Shown here in pieces: positions 1-8,398 of a stretch of 48,463 bases of DNA. How positions within the stretch are numbered: the stretch's first letter is position 1; each line of letters starts with the position of its first letter. A model generated the notes under the pieces. It worked only from the letters and a program-made list of their open reading frames with translations. It did no database searches and had not been told where the DNA came from. The translations under genes and the position numbers were made by a program. The stretch comes from BOG-908 sp964242595 (GTDB lineage: Bacteria; Pseudomonadota; Alphaproteobacteria; Acetobacterales; Acetobacteraceae), in the NCBI GenBank assembly GCA_964242595.1, contig CAXTBC010000025.1:1-48463 (forward strand). Reading direction: 5' to 3'.

Positions 1-25
1 GGGCAGAGCCCCATGCTTGTCTATA
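1..25. repeat. family B repeat, truncated at the window edge (B1)
   Basis: The first 19 bases (gggcagagccccatgcttg) match the outer part of the right arm of the other family B copies, for example 14937-14957. The rest of the copy lies outside the window. It sits just beyond the nth stop codon, as other copies do with their genes. Confidence 0.75.
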
Positions 26-49
26 GGTCAAAGTTTACGGCCGTTAGTA

Positions 50-724
50 TTACTTCCGACCATTGCCGTCATCCCCCAGGTTCTTCGCCTCGAACCGGCA
101 CCAGGCCGCCCCTGCACACCGCCAGCACTCCGGCCTGCGCGCCTTGCACACGTAGCGCCCGTGCAGGATCAGCCAGTGATGCGCCGGCCGCAGCAGCTCA
201 GGCGGGATGCGCGCCACCAGTGCGTCCTCCACCTCCCGCACCGTCTTACCTGGTGCGATGCCAGTGCGGTTGCCCAGCCGGAAGACGTGCGTGTCAACCG
301 CCATCGTCGCCTCCCCGAACGCCACGTTCAGCACCACGTTGGCCGTCTTTCGGCCCACTCCCGGCAACGCCTCCAGCGCCGCGCGGTCGTGCGGCACCTG
401 GCCCGCGTGGTCGCGCAACAGGATCTCCGACAGTGCCACCACGCTGCGGGCCTTGCCCTGCCACAGCCCGATGAAGCGTATGTGGCCCGCCACGCCCTCC
501 ACGCCCAGACGCACCATCGCCTCGGGCCCGGGAGCCGCGGCGAACAGGCCCGGCGTCGCCTTGTTCACGGAAGCGTCGGTCGCCTGGGCGGAGAGCACCA
601 CGGCCACCAGCAAGGTATAGGGGTCGCTGTAGGCGAGTTCGGTCTCTGCACCGGCCTGGATGGTGGCGATCGCCTGCAAGAACGGCCCCACGTCGGCGGC
701 GGGCATGAGGGTTGCGAGGGACAT
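50..724 (-). CDS. nth: endonuclease III (base-excision repair DNA glycosylase/AP lyase)
   Basis: This enzyme removes oxidised pyrimidines and nicks abasic sites. The protein has 224 residues, the usual length for the family. The helix-hairpin-helix LPGVGRKTA carries the catalytic lysine Lys126, and the catalytic aspartate is Asp144 in VDTHVFR. Near the C-terminus Cys193, Cys200, Cys203 and Cys209 have exactly the C-x6-C-x2-C-x5-C spacing of the [4Fe-4S] cluster. The ATG at 724 is preceded by AAGAAGG about 12 bases upstream; a nearer in-frame ATG does not exist. The gene is divergent from the DUF2244 gene, a pairing I recall as common in alphaproteobacteria. Confidence 0.96.
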   Translation of the reverse strand: MSLATLMPAADVGPFLQAIATIQAGAETELAYSDPYTLLVAVVLSAQATDASVNKATPGLFAAAPGPEAMVRLGVEGVAGHIRFIGLWQGKARSVVALSEILLRDHAGQVPHDRAALEALPGVGRKTANVVLNVAFGEATMAVDTHVFRLGNRTGIAPGKTVREVEDALVARIPPELLRPAHHWLILHGRYVCKARRPECWRCAGAAWCRFEAKNLGDDGNGRK

Positions 725-870
725 GAACGGGCATTGCCTTCTTGAGACACGAGGCGAACCCCTACTGGACAGCAGGCCGCCATTCTAGGCCACCCGACCG
801 GACACCTTCCGTCTTCAAGAAACAACGGGTTAACCTTGCCGGGCCCTTCGCAGGGATCACTCTGAACACC
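725..870. promoter_or_regulatory. divergent intergenic region nth / DUF2244 gene
   Basis: These 146 bp separate two divergently read genes and must hold both promoters. I see no convincing -35/-10 pair, operator or hairpin that I would assign. Confidence 0.4.
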
Positions 871-1389
871 ATGACAACCACGCCGCACGACCCGATCGTC
901 TTCGAGGCCGAAGTCACCCCGCACCGCAGCCTTTCGCGCCGCGGCCTGCGGCTGGTGATCGGTGCGGTGGGCGCCGTCAGCCTGTGCACCACCACGGTGT
1001 TCTGGTGGCTGGGCGCCTGGCCCATCGCCGGGTTCAACGGCGGCGAGATCCTGCTCGCCATGGTGCTGCTGCGGGCCCATGCCAAATCCAGCCGGGAGCG
1101 CGAACTGCTACTGCTCAGCGGCCAGGCGCTGCGCATCCTGCGTACTGACGCGGCCGGCCGGAATACCGTGCGCAGCCTGCCGCCGGGCTGGCTCAACGTC
1201 ATCCTGCAGGAACGCCCCGGCCGGGTGCCGGGCCTGTACCTGGCCTCCCGCGGCCAGCAGGTGGAGGTCGCCGCCGCCCTGGGCGAGCCGGAGAAGCGGG
1301 ACTTGGCCGAGGCGCTGACTGCCGCTGTCCATCGGTTAAAGAACCCAGTGTTCGACAACCCGCAGCTACGCACGGAGCCTGGCCTGTAG
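871..1389 (+). CDS. DUF2244 integral membrane protein
   Basis: This 172-residue protein has the DUF2244 layout. An N-terminal region with the PHRSLSRRG motif leads into two closely spaced hydrophobic segments (about residues 30-50 and 55-70), followed by a soluble C-terminal domain of about 100 residues. The function of the family is not established. The reading frame is open from 742, but the ATG at 871 puts the conserved FEAEVTPHRSLSRRG close to the N-terminus, as in relatives, so I use it. The two hydrophobic segments place it in the inner membrane. Confidence 0.82.
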   Translation: MTTTPHDPIVFEAEVTPHRSLSRRGLRLVIGAVGAVSLCTTTVFWWLGAWPIAGFNGGEILLAMVLLRAHAKSSRERELLLLSGQALRILRTDAAGRNTVRSLPPGWLNVILQERPGRVPGLYLASRGQQVEVAAALGEPEKRDLAEALTAAVHRLKNPVFDNPQLRTEPGL

Positions 1390-1395
1390 CCTGTC

Positions 1396-2895
1396 CTACT
1401 CGCCCCGCGCCGGCTGGGACGGCACCGCGTGATGCCCGTTGATGTTCAGCGGCATTATCCGATACCACGCCGGATCCTTGGGCGGTGACGGGTCCTGCCA
1501 GGAGCCGGCGGCATCGGTAGCGCAGCCCTCGCACAACGTCGTCCATGCGCCGGGTGCGGACGGGTCGGGCGAGCGTTCCACCGTGTAGCTGGCCGCCCCT
1601 GCGGCACCGCGCCAAGTCAGCTTGCCGTGGCGCACCTGCAGGATTTCCGGCCGCGGCGGCAGCATGTAGGACGGCGGCGTGATCACCTCGGCCATCGCGA
1701 AGTCGAACCGGCGCAGCGCACGGCTGCGCTCCTCCATGGTCGCCAGGTCTATCCCCGCGGTGGCCAGCCCCGGAAAGTACAGCGCCCCTACTCCTGGTCC
1801 CGCCGGCGGCGACGGCGGCAGGTAACCGCCCTGGTCGGCATGTCCTTCCAGGTTGCCGGCAAGACCGCCAGCGATCCGCCGGTCGCGCGTAATGTCGGCC
1901 AGCCAGCCATCCAGGTCCGCCGTGGTGTGCCATAGCGCCGGCGACCAGCCGAACACGTCCAGCACGTAGGCCCGTCCGGAGCTGCCCACGGCATCCACCA
2001 GCCTGCTCAGCCCTGTGCGGATGGCTGAGGCATCCCCGGCCAGCACGGGGTGATCGCCGATCACGTCCACGCTCGGCGGCGCGTATAGCGCCTGGGCAAC
2101 GGGGGAGGCGGCCCCCGGGTCGATCCGCCCGGCAAAGGCGCCGCTCTCGAACAGGTGCCTGTGGTCCGCCGCCTTCACCGCCTGGCCCAGCCGCTCAACC
2201 CAGGCCGAGACGGCAGCCGGATCGCCGGCCGCCGCGCAGCCGTCGCAATCCTCCCAGGCCAGGATCGTCGGGTCGTCACGGTAGACGGTGCCGCTGATCG
2301 AGTTCGCGTGGGACAGGATGGCCGCTACCCGCGCCAGGAAGGCCGCCTGCATCCTGGTGTCGGTGAAGAAGGCCTGGCGGCTGGCGGACCGGGCCGTGGC
2401 CGCGCAGATCACGCCCGTGCCGCCGGGGCCGCCGCACTCCCGGCCGCCATCGGCCAGCGGCAGGATCACCTTGAGCCCAAGGTCGCGGGCGGTCTCGAGC
2501 ACCTGGTCGACCTGCGCGAAGGCCGCCTCGCTCAGCGTTCCGGGCGCGGTCTCCAGGCACAGCGCGCAACCGTCACTAGCGACCAGGCTGGGCAACCGGA
2601 CTATGGTGGCGCCCAACGCCACCGCCGTCGCCAGCGCGTCACGCACCTCGTAGGCGGTCGGCCGCCTGGCGGGGCCGTCGCCATCCTGGCGCATCCCCAA
2701 CCAGGTGATGTTCACCCCGCCGAAGCGCAGCCCGCGGCCTTGGAGGCTGAGCTGGCCGTCGGTACGTCGGACAAAGGCGCCAGGGTCCGGTTCGGCCGCC
2801 AGCGTGGGGTAGGTTTGCGCCTGCGCCCTGCCGGCTGTTTCCGTCCCGCCGGCCAGCATCGCCAGGCAGGCCGCCCAACGGAGCAGGCGCGTCAC
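1396..2895 (-). CDS. exported GH5-fold protein lacking both catalytic glutamates
   Basis: The 499-residue protein starts with a signal peptide (cleavage likely after AGRAQA, residue 26). The body matches GH5 mannanase/cellulase-type barrels: a FFTDTRMQAAF stretch at 177-187, then YRDDPTILAWE at 205-215. Where active enzymes read WELANEP, this one reads WEDCDGC, so the acid/base Glu position is Gly219. Where they read LEEFG, it reads LDVFG, so the nucleophile position is Val314. I infer a non-catalytic glycan-binding or scaffolding role. A C-terminal fibronectin-like stretch (about 405-490, with TVERSPDPS and WYRI) follows. The GTG start at 2895 overlaps the ugd stop as GTGA, so translation is probably coupled to UDP-glucuronate synthesis. 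Confidence 0.72.
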   Translation of the reverse strand: MTRLLRWAACLAMLAGGTETAGRAQAQTYPTLAAEPDPGAFVRRTDGQLSLQGRGLRFGGVNITWLGMRQDGDGPARRPTAYEVRDALATAVALGATIVRLPSLVASDGCALCLETAPGTLSEAAFAQVDQVLETARDLGLKVILPLADGGRECGGPGGTGVICAATARSASRQAFFTDTRMQAAFLARVAAILSHANSISGTVYRDDPTILAWEDCDGCAAAGDPAAVSAWVERLGQAVKAADHRHLFESGAFAGRIDPGAASPVAQALYAPPSVDVIGDHPVLAGDASAIRTGLSRLVDAVGSSGRAYVLDVFGWSPALWHTTADLDGWLADITRDRRIAGGLAGNLEGHADQGGYLPPSPPAGPGVGALYFPGLATAGIDLATMEERSRALRRFDFAMAEVITPPSYMLPPRPEILQVRHGKLTWRGAAGAASYTVERSPDPSAPGAWTTLCEGCATDAAGSWQDPSPPKDPAWYRIMPLNINGHHAVPSQPARGE

Positions 2896-4199
2896 GGCCG
2901 GCCGATGCTGTGGTAGCGGAAGCCGGCCGCCTGCATGCTAGCCTTCTCGTACATGTTGCGCAGGTCCACCACCAGGTCGCCGGCCATCGCCTCGCGCAGC
3001 CGCTCGGGATCGATGGCGCGGAACTCGTTCCACTCGGTGGCCACCACCAGCACGTCGGCTCCCTGGGCCGCGTCCAGCGCGCTCTTGCAGTACACCACCG
3101 AGCCGGGCAGCAGCGGCTTGGCCTGCTCCATGCCGGCCGGATCGAAGGTACGGATCATGGCACCATCCTCGGCCAGGCGGCCGACGATGGGGATGCTGGG
3201 CGCGTCACGCATGTCGTCGGTCTCCGGCTTGAAGGTCAGGCCGAACACCGCCACCGTCTTGCCGCGCACCGAGCCGCCGGCCGCCGCGATCACCCGCGCC
3301 GCCATCCCCGCCTTGCGCGCTTCGTTCACCGCCACCACTGCCTCGATCAACCGCGACGGCGTGCCGTGGTCCTGCGCGATGCGCATCATCGCCAGCGTGT
3401 CCTTGGGGAAGCAGCTGCCGCCGAAGCCAGGGCCGGGATGGAGGAACTTGCGGCCGATGCGGCCGTCCAACCCGATGCCGCGCGCCACGTCGTGCACGTC
3501 CGCACCCGCCCGTTCGCAGATGTCGGCCATCTCGTTGATGAACGTCACCTTCATCGCCAGGAACGAGTTGGCCGCGTATTTCACCAGTTCGGCGGTCTCC
3601 AGGTTGGTGAACAGGATCGGTGCCTCAATCAGATAGAGCGGCCGATAGAGCTGCCGCAGCACCTCGCGCGCACGCTCCGTCTCCACGCCGATCACCACGC
3701 GGTCCGGCCGCATGAAGTCCGGGATCGCGCTGCCCTCGCGCAGGAACTCGGGGTTGGAGGCGACGTCCACCTCCAGCTCCGGCCGTACGCTGGCCAGGAT
3801 CTCCTTGATCCGCCGCCCAGTGCCCACCGGCACGGTCGATTTCGTCACAATCACGGTGTAGCCGGTCAGCACGCGCGCCACCTGCTCGACGGCGGCGAAC
3901 ACGTAGGACAGGTCGGCATGCCCGTCGCCACGCCGGGTGGGCGTGCCCACCGCGATGAACACGGCGTCCACCCCGGCCACGGCGTGCGTGATGTCGTCGC
4001 CGAAGGTCAGGCGGCCGGCGCGTACGTTGTCGGCTACCAGCGGTTGCAGGCCGGGCTCGTAAATGGGGATGCCGCCCTGCTGCAGGCTGGACAGCTTGGC
4101 GGCGTCCACCTCGACCACCGCCACCTCGTTGCCGAGTTCGGCGAAACAGGCGCCCGACACGAGGCCCACGTAGCCGCCACCGATCATCGCAATGCGCAA
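2892..4199 (-). CDS. ugd: UDP-glucose 6-dehydrogenase
   Basis: The enzyme oxidises UDP-glucose to UDP-glucuronate with two NAD+, feeding exopolysaccharide or glycolipid synthesis. The protein has 435 residues. It opens with the NAD-binding IGGGYVG loop (6-12) and carries the catalytic Cys263 in GFGGSCFPKDT. It starts at TTG (4199): GGAGG lies 7 bases upstream, and the residues MRIAMIGGGYVG match the family N-terminus. No ATG sits nearer than the Met at codon 5. The 3' end overlaps the GH5-like gene by 4 bases. A family A half-element lies upstream, between this gene and dapD. Confidence 0.95.
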   Translation of the reverse strand: MRIAMIGGGYVGLVSGACFAELGNEVAVVEVDAAKLSSLQQGGIPIYEPGLQPLVADNVRAGRLTFGDDITHAVAGVDAVFIAVGTPTRRGDGHADLSYVFAAVEQVARVLTGYTVIVTKSTVPVGTGRRIKEILASVRPELEVDVASNPEFLREGSAIPDFMRPDRVVIGVETERAREVLRQLYRPLYLIEAPILFTNLETAELVKYAANSFLAMKVTFINEMADICERAGADVHDVARGIGLDGRIGRKFLHPGPGFGGSCFPKDTLAMMRIAQDHGTPSRLIEAVVAVNEARKAGMAARVIAAAGGSVRGKTVAVFGLTFKPETDDMRDAPSIPIVGRLAEDGAMIRTFDPAGMEQAKPLLPGSVVYCKSALDAAQGADVLVVATEWNEFRAIDPERLREAMAGDLVVDLRNMYEKASMQAAGFRYHSIGRP

Positions 4200-4304
4200 A
4201 ACAAGCCTCCGGGACCGTCACGCCGGGCTATACAGGCATAATCGGAGGCGGAACAGCCGCCGGGAACGGATTCGTGAGGTGTGTGTCGCTGGACCAGCAC
4301 ACGT

Positions 4305-4370
4305 GAGGAAACAGTTCTTTTTCGAGAAAAAGAACCAAAAAGCTTTTACTCCCTGTCGGGTGTGCCCGGA
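4305..4370. repeat. family A element, single arm (A1)
   Basis: One arm only: GTTCTTTTTCGAGAAAAAGAAC folds on itself, followed by the arm tail caaaaagcttttactccctgtcggg. It lies between the dapD stop codon and the ugd start, both on the minus strand. No right arm is visible. Confidence 0.8.
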
Positions 4371-4391
4371 CAGCGGCGCGCCTTCCCTGGC

Positions 4392-5219
4392 TTACTCCCG
4401 AAGCAGGTCGTTGACCGCCGTCTTCTCCCGCGTCTGCGCGTCCACCCGCTTGACGATGACGGCACAGGCCAGCCCCGGTCCCGGCGAGCCGTCCGGCAGC
4501 GCGCGCCCGGGCAGCGTGCCAGGCACCACAACGGAGAACGCCGGCACTCGGCCGGTGAAGACCTCGCCGGTCGCGCGGTCGATGATGCGGGTAGAGGCGC
4601 CCAGGAACACGCCCATCGAGATCACCGCGCCGCGTTCCACGACCACGCCCTCGGCCACTTCGGAGCGCGCGCCGATGAAGCAGCCGTCCTCGATGATCAC
4701 CGGGCTGGCCTGCAGCGGCTCCAGCACACCGCCCAGACCCACCCCGCCGCTAATGTGGCAGTTGGCCCCAACCTGCGCGCAACTCCCCACGGTCGACCAG
4801 GTGTCGATCATGGTGCCGGCCCCCACCCGCGCGCCAACGTTGACGAAGCACGGCATGAGGACGGCGCCCGGAGCGACGTAGGCGCTACGGCGCACGATGG
4901 CCCCGGGCACTGCGCGAAAGCCAGCCTGGGCGAAATGCGCGGCCTCCCAGTTCGCGGTCTTGAGTGGCACCTTGTCGTACGCCCCGTCGCCCATGACCAC
5001 GTTCGGGTTCAGGCGGAACGACAGCAGCACCGCCTGCTTCAGCCAGGCATGAATGTGCCACCCGTCCGGCCCAGGCTCAGCCACACGCAAGCGGCCCGAA
5101 CCCAGCGCGTCCAGCGCATCCTCCACCGGCCGCCGCGTTTCCGCCCCGCTGGCCGGCGAGAGAGTCTCGCGTCGGCCCCAAAGATCTTCGATCTGCTCGC
5201 GGAGGGTCTGATCTGACAT
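4392..5219 (-). CDS. dapD: 2,3,4,5-tetrahydropyridine-2,6-dicarboxylate N-succinyltransferase
   Basis: This cytoplasmic enzyme catalyses the succinyl transfer step of lysine and diaminopimelate synthesis. The 275-residue protein has an N-terminal helical domain. A left-handed beta-helix built of hexapeptide repeats follows (about 105-235), with the typical stretches GARVGAGTMIDTWSTVGSCAQVG, NCHISGGVGLGG and EDGCFIGARSEV. The frame is open upstream to 5483, but the ATG at 5219 gives the family start MSDQTLREQIEDLW. No other lysine pathway gene is adjacent in this window. Confidence 0.95.
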   Translation of the reverse strand: MSDQTLREQIEDLWGRRETLSPASGAETRRPVEDALDALGSGRLRVAEPGPDGWHIHAWLKQAVLLSFRLNPNVVMGDGAYDKVPLKTANWEAAHFAQAGFRAVPGAIVRRSAYVAPGAVLMPCFVNVGARVGAGTMIDTWSTVGSCAQVGANCHISGGVGLGGVLEPLQASPVIIEDGCFIGARSEVAEGVVVERGAVISMGVFLGASTRIIDRATGEVFTGRVPAFSVVVPGTLPGRALPDGSPGPGLACAVIVKRVDAQTREKTAVNDLLRE

Positions 5220-5221
5220 CG

Positions 5222-5537
5222 GTGCGCTCCGCCTTGCTGACGCTGGATGCCCAAGGTGACCGCCGGAGGCAAGCCGTCGCAACGCGAGCCGCACGTGAAG
5301 CTTGCGGCAGATGGACTTCACCCGGCTGCGCGCGATCCTGGCGGCAAGCGACGGCAACCTCGGCGCCCACCTGGCCACGCTGGAGGCGCCGGCTACGTGG
5401 CCGTCGAAAAGGCGTTTCTGGCACGCAAGCCGCGCACGCGCGTGGCGATGACGCCACGCGGCCGGGCCGCGTTCGCCGGCCACGTCGCCTACCTGCGTGG
5501 CCTGCTGGACGGAGCTATCCTGGACGCCGCGGACTAG
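5222..5537 (+). pseudogene. broken winged-helix transcriptional regulator (PF13601-like)
   Basis: Two frames together resemble the small HTH_34-type regulators. From the ATG at 5311, one frame reads MDFTRLRAILAASDGNLGAH followed by LATLEA. From about 5388, another frame continues AGYVAVEKAFLARKPRTRV and ends TPRGRAAFAGHVAYL...ILDAAD at 5537. One G is missing near 5384-5390: gaggcgccggc where gaggcggccggc would restore LEAAGYV. The helix normally preceding MDFT is not in frame; only a stretch reading VRSALLTL at 5222 hints at it, in a third frame. I read this as a decayed gene, though a sequencing error could explain the second break. It converges on hpnG and overlaps its stop. Confidence 0.6.
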
Positions 5538-6205
5538 ATGGCCGCGCCGGGCCGGTTCCAGGCCTTCAGAACCCCGGCCTCCCGCAGTGCCCGCACCCGC
5601 CCAAGCAGCGCACGCCGCGCCAGCCCGGCATCACGCGAGAGCGCCAGCAGCGCGCCGACCTGCCCCGGATGGACCAGCAGCGAGGCGCCCACGCGCAGCA
5701 GGCCGATCCCGCCGGCCGTGTTGAGCGCACCGACGGCGGCAGGCGGCAACGGACGGGTGGCCGGGTCGCACACTGCGCGCAGGGCGGCGAACGCCACCTG
5801 CGCCTGGCGCGCCGCGTCGGCCACGGCGCCGCTTTCCAGGTCCACGGCCTCGGCCCCCGTGCCTGCCCAGCGTTCAGCCTTGCCGGCCACCGAGGCAATC
5901 ACCGCCTCGCCCGCCAGCAGGGCCCGAGTCGTGAAGCCGCCGAGCGCCTCGGACAGCGCCTGATCTGCCGCAAGGTGCCGGCCGTGGAACAGCACGGCCT
6001 CGGGCACGACGAGCGCGCCCGCCTGCAGCGCAGGCGACAGGCCGCCGGCCAGGCCGAAGCTGACCAGCGCGCTGGCCCCGCTCTCGATCGCCCTGCGCGC
6101 CGCCAGTGCGGCACCGCGTGCCGTGCCACCGCCTACGAACACGCGCGCACCGAGCGGCCGCAGCAGCCGCGCCTCGGCCTTCAGGCCAACGACGAACGCT
6201 AGCAC
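5534..6205 (-). CDS. hpnG: hopanoid-associated phosphorylase/nucleosidase HpnG
   Basis: Known HpnG proteins remove adenine from adenosylhopane to give ribosylhopane, on the route to bacteriohopanepolyols. The 223-residue protein is of the purine nucleoside phosphorylase (MTAN) fold. It shows VSFGLAGGLSPALQAG near residue 50 and the substrate-binding AVDLESGAVA near 123. I chose GTG at 6205, giving VLAFVVGLKAEARLL, the usual N-terminus. The frame runs on to a TTG at 6265, but the extra residues come only from family A repeat sequence. No clear Shine-Dalgarno is visible. It is the last gene of the hpn run; hpnH, its usual partner, is not in this window. Confidence 0.85.
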   Translation of the reverse strand: MLAFVVGLKAEARLLRPLGARVFVGGGTARGAALAARRAIESGASALVSFGLAGGLSPALQAGALVVPEAVLFHGRHLAADQALSEALGGFTTRALLAGEAVIASVAGKAERWAGTGAEAVDLESGAVADAARQAQVAFAALRAVCDPATRPLPPAAVGALNTAGGIGLLRVGASLLVHPGQVGALLALSRDAGLARRALLGRVRALREAGVLKAWNRPGAAI

Positions 6206-6230
6206 AGCGGCTGCACCGGGGTGCCTGAAG

Positions 6231-6390
6231 GAAGCAAGCAGTCCTTTTTTGAAAAAAAGGACCAAAAAACTTTTACTCTGTTCGCTGGCATCAGGTGCCG
6301 CGGTTCAAGGATAGTCGAGGCGGCGGAAACAACTTCAGGGGTAAAGGTTTTTTGCTTCTTTTTTGCAAAAAAGAAGGCCTTCCTTGCTTC
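6231..6390. repeat. family A element, both arms (A2)
   Basis: Left arm hairpin GTCCTTTTTTGAAAAAAAGGAC (a TCC/GGA variant of the stem), a spacer of about 80 bases, and a right arm gcttcttttttgcaaaaaagaaggcc. It lies between shc and hpnG inside the hpn run. Confidence 0.85.
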
Positions 6391-6418
6391 GAGACTCTCA
6401 GCGTCAAGAGGGTTGGTA

Positions 6419-8383
6419 CTAGATGCCCCAGTCAACACGCCGCTGGTTGCCGCGCCGCAGGTTGCGGTAGCGCGAGAGGGCCAGCAGGGGGAAGAACAGC
6501 CGGTAGCCGTGGTATTTCAGGTAGAACACGCGCGGGAAGCCTACGGCGGTGTAGGGCGCCTCGTCCCACTCGCCGTCCGGCTTCTGGGTGGCGGCCAGCC
6601 AGGCGACGCCGCGCTCGACGGCCGGGTGGTCGGCCTGGCCCGCGCCCATCAAGGCGAGGACCGCCCAGGCGGTCTGCGAGGGCGTGCTCTCGCTGTAACG
6701 CCCGCGCGGCGCGTGGGCGTAGCTCTCCTCGTCCTCACCCCAACCGCCGTCCTCGCGCTGCACGCCGGTCAGCCAGTCGCAGGCACGGCGCATCGCCGGG
6801 TCCTCCGGCGGGATGCCGGCCGCGTTCAGCGCGTTGATTACCGACCAGGTGCCGTAGATGTAATTCGTGCCCCAGCGGCCGAACCAGCTGCCGTCGGCCT
6901 CCTGCTCGCGCCGTAGGTAGGCGACAGCGCGCGCCATCACCGGATGGGCAGCATCCATGCCGATTTGTGCGAGGAACCCCACGCAGCGGCCGGTCACGTC
7001 GGCCGTCGGCGGGTCCAGCAGGGCGCCGTGGTCGGCGAACGGGATATGATTGAGGTAGGAGTGGGTGTTCTCCGGCTCGAAGGCACCCCAGCCGCCGTCG
7101 CTGCTCTGCATGCCCACGATCCAGTCCCGCGCGCGGGCGATCGACTCGTCATGTGCCGGGTCGCCGTTGCGGGCCAGCAACATGCCCACCAGCGCGGTGT
7201 CGTCCACGTCGGGGTAGTGATTGTTGGCATACTGGAAAGCCCAGCCACCCGGCGCCACGTCCGGCCGGCGCACCGCCCAGTCGCCCTTCACGTCCAAGAT
7301 CTGGCGCGCCACCAGCCAGTCGCTGGCCGCCTCCACCGGCGCGCGGGGCCTGTCGCCCGGCAGATCGCAACCGTATGCTGCCTCGGCCATCGCCACGCCG
7401 GCCAGTCCGGTGTCCCAGATCGGCGAGACGCAAGGTTGGACGTACGCGCGCTCGCCGTCGTCGACGATCAGGTTACGGACCGAGAGCCAGGCCAGCGCCG
7501 CGTCGGGGTGGCTGGGTTCGTAGCCTAAGGCCGCAAACATCATCACGCTGTTGGCCATCGCCGGGTAGATCGCCCCCAGCCCGTCCTCGCCGTTCAGCCG
7601 TTCGGTGACGAAGGCCACAGCCTGCGCCACCGCGCGGGCACGGGCCTGGCGCGGAAAATGCGCCTCGCCCCGCTTGAGGCATATGTCCAGCGTCTTAAAC
7701 GCGTGGCCCCAGAAGCTGCGGTAAGGCCCGCGGATGTAGTCGCGGATCTGCGCCGGCGGCCGGGTGAACAGCTCGGGGATGTGCACGCCGTGCGGGTTGG
7801 CCGCACGCGGGCGCAGCGTCATCAGCACCAGCAACGGCACGATCACGGTGCGCGACCAGTAGGAGATCTTGGAAAGGTGGAAGAAGAACCACTCCGGCAG
7901 CAGCATGATCTCCACAGGCATGGTGGGAATCGAGCGCCATGGCACTTCGCCGAACAGAGCGAGCTGGATGCGGGTGAACACGTTGCACCGCTCCGCCCCG
8001 CCGGCGGCCAGGATAGCGGCACGCGCACGGGCCATGTGCGGCGCATCCGTGCCGTTGCCCAGGCATTTCAGCGCAAAATAGGCCTTAACGCTGGCCGAAA
8101 GATCGAACTTGCCGCCGTGGAACAGCGGCCAGCCGCCGTGCTCGCCCTGGATCTCCAGCAGGTAGACCCCGATGCGTGCCTGCAACGCCGGGTCGATCCG
8201 GTCCAGGTAGTGCTCCAGAAGGATATACTCGGCCGGGATGGTGGCGTCCGCCTCCAGCTCGAACCGCCAGTGCCCGTCCACGTTCTGCCGACGCCCGAGG
8301 GCCTGCGCCGCGAGCTCGATGCTGGCTTGCAGGGCGGACGGACTCGGCGTCTCGGCAGTCGGGGTCAGGGTCTGGCTTTGCAT
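6419..8383 (-). CDS. shc: squalene-hopene cyclase
   Basis: This membrane-associated monotopic enzyme cyclises squalene to hopene and hopanol. At 654 residues it has the full family length. The proton-donating DXDD motif is DVDD at 392-395. Several QW repeats are recognisable (QSSDGGWGAFEP, REQEADGSWFGRW, QREDGGWGEDEESY, QKPDGEWDE). The ATG at 8383 lies 15 bases after the hpnE stop, so the two are co-transcribed. The upstream Shine-Dalgarno is weak (AACGAG). In hpn nomenclature this is hpnF. Confidence 0.97.
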   Translation of the reverse strand: MQSQTLTPTAETPSPSALQASIELAAQALGRRQNVDGHWRFELEADATIPAEYILLEHYLDRIDPALQARIGVYLLEIQGEHGGWPLFHGGKFDLSASVKAYFALKCLGNGTDAPHMARARAAILAAGGAERCNVFTRIQLALFGEVPWRSIPTMPVEIMLLPEWFFFHLSKISYWSRTVIVPLLVLMTLRPRAANPHGVHIPELFTRPPAQIRDYIRGPYRSFWGHAFKTLDICLKRGEAHFPRQARARAVAQAVAFVTERLNGEDGLGAIYPAMANSVMMFAALGYEPSHPDAALAWLSVRNLIVDDGERAYVQPCVSPIWDTGLAGVAMAEAAYGCDLPGDRPRAPVEAASDWLVARQILDVKGDWAVRRPDVAPGGWAFQYANNHYPDVDDTALVGMLLARNGDPAHDESIARARDWIVGMQSSDGGWGAFEPENTHSYLNHIPFADHGALLDPPTADVTGRCVGFLAQIGMDAAHPVMARAVAYLRREQEADGSWFGRWGTNYIYGTWSVINALNAAGIPPEDPAMRRACDWLTGVQREDGGWGEDEESYAHAPRGRYSESTPSQTAWAVLALMGAGQADHPAVERGVAWLAATQKPDGEWDEAPYTAVGFPRVFYLKYHGYRLFFPLLALSRYRNLRRGNQRRVDWGI

Positions 8384-8398
8384 CTCGTTCTGGATTTG

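Noticed and set aside
6221..6438. Open frames beginning MVLFFKK or MKKRTKK at many positions
   Set aside because: They are translations of family A arms, occur in all three frames and both strands, and are not followed by recognisable protein. Only where they run into a known gene do they appear as false N-terminal extensions (hpnG, the ester hydrolase).
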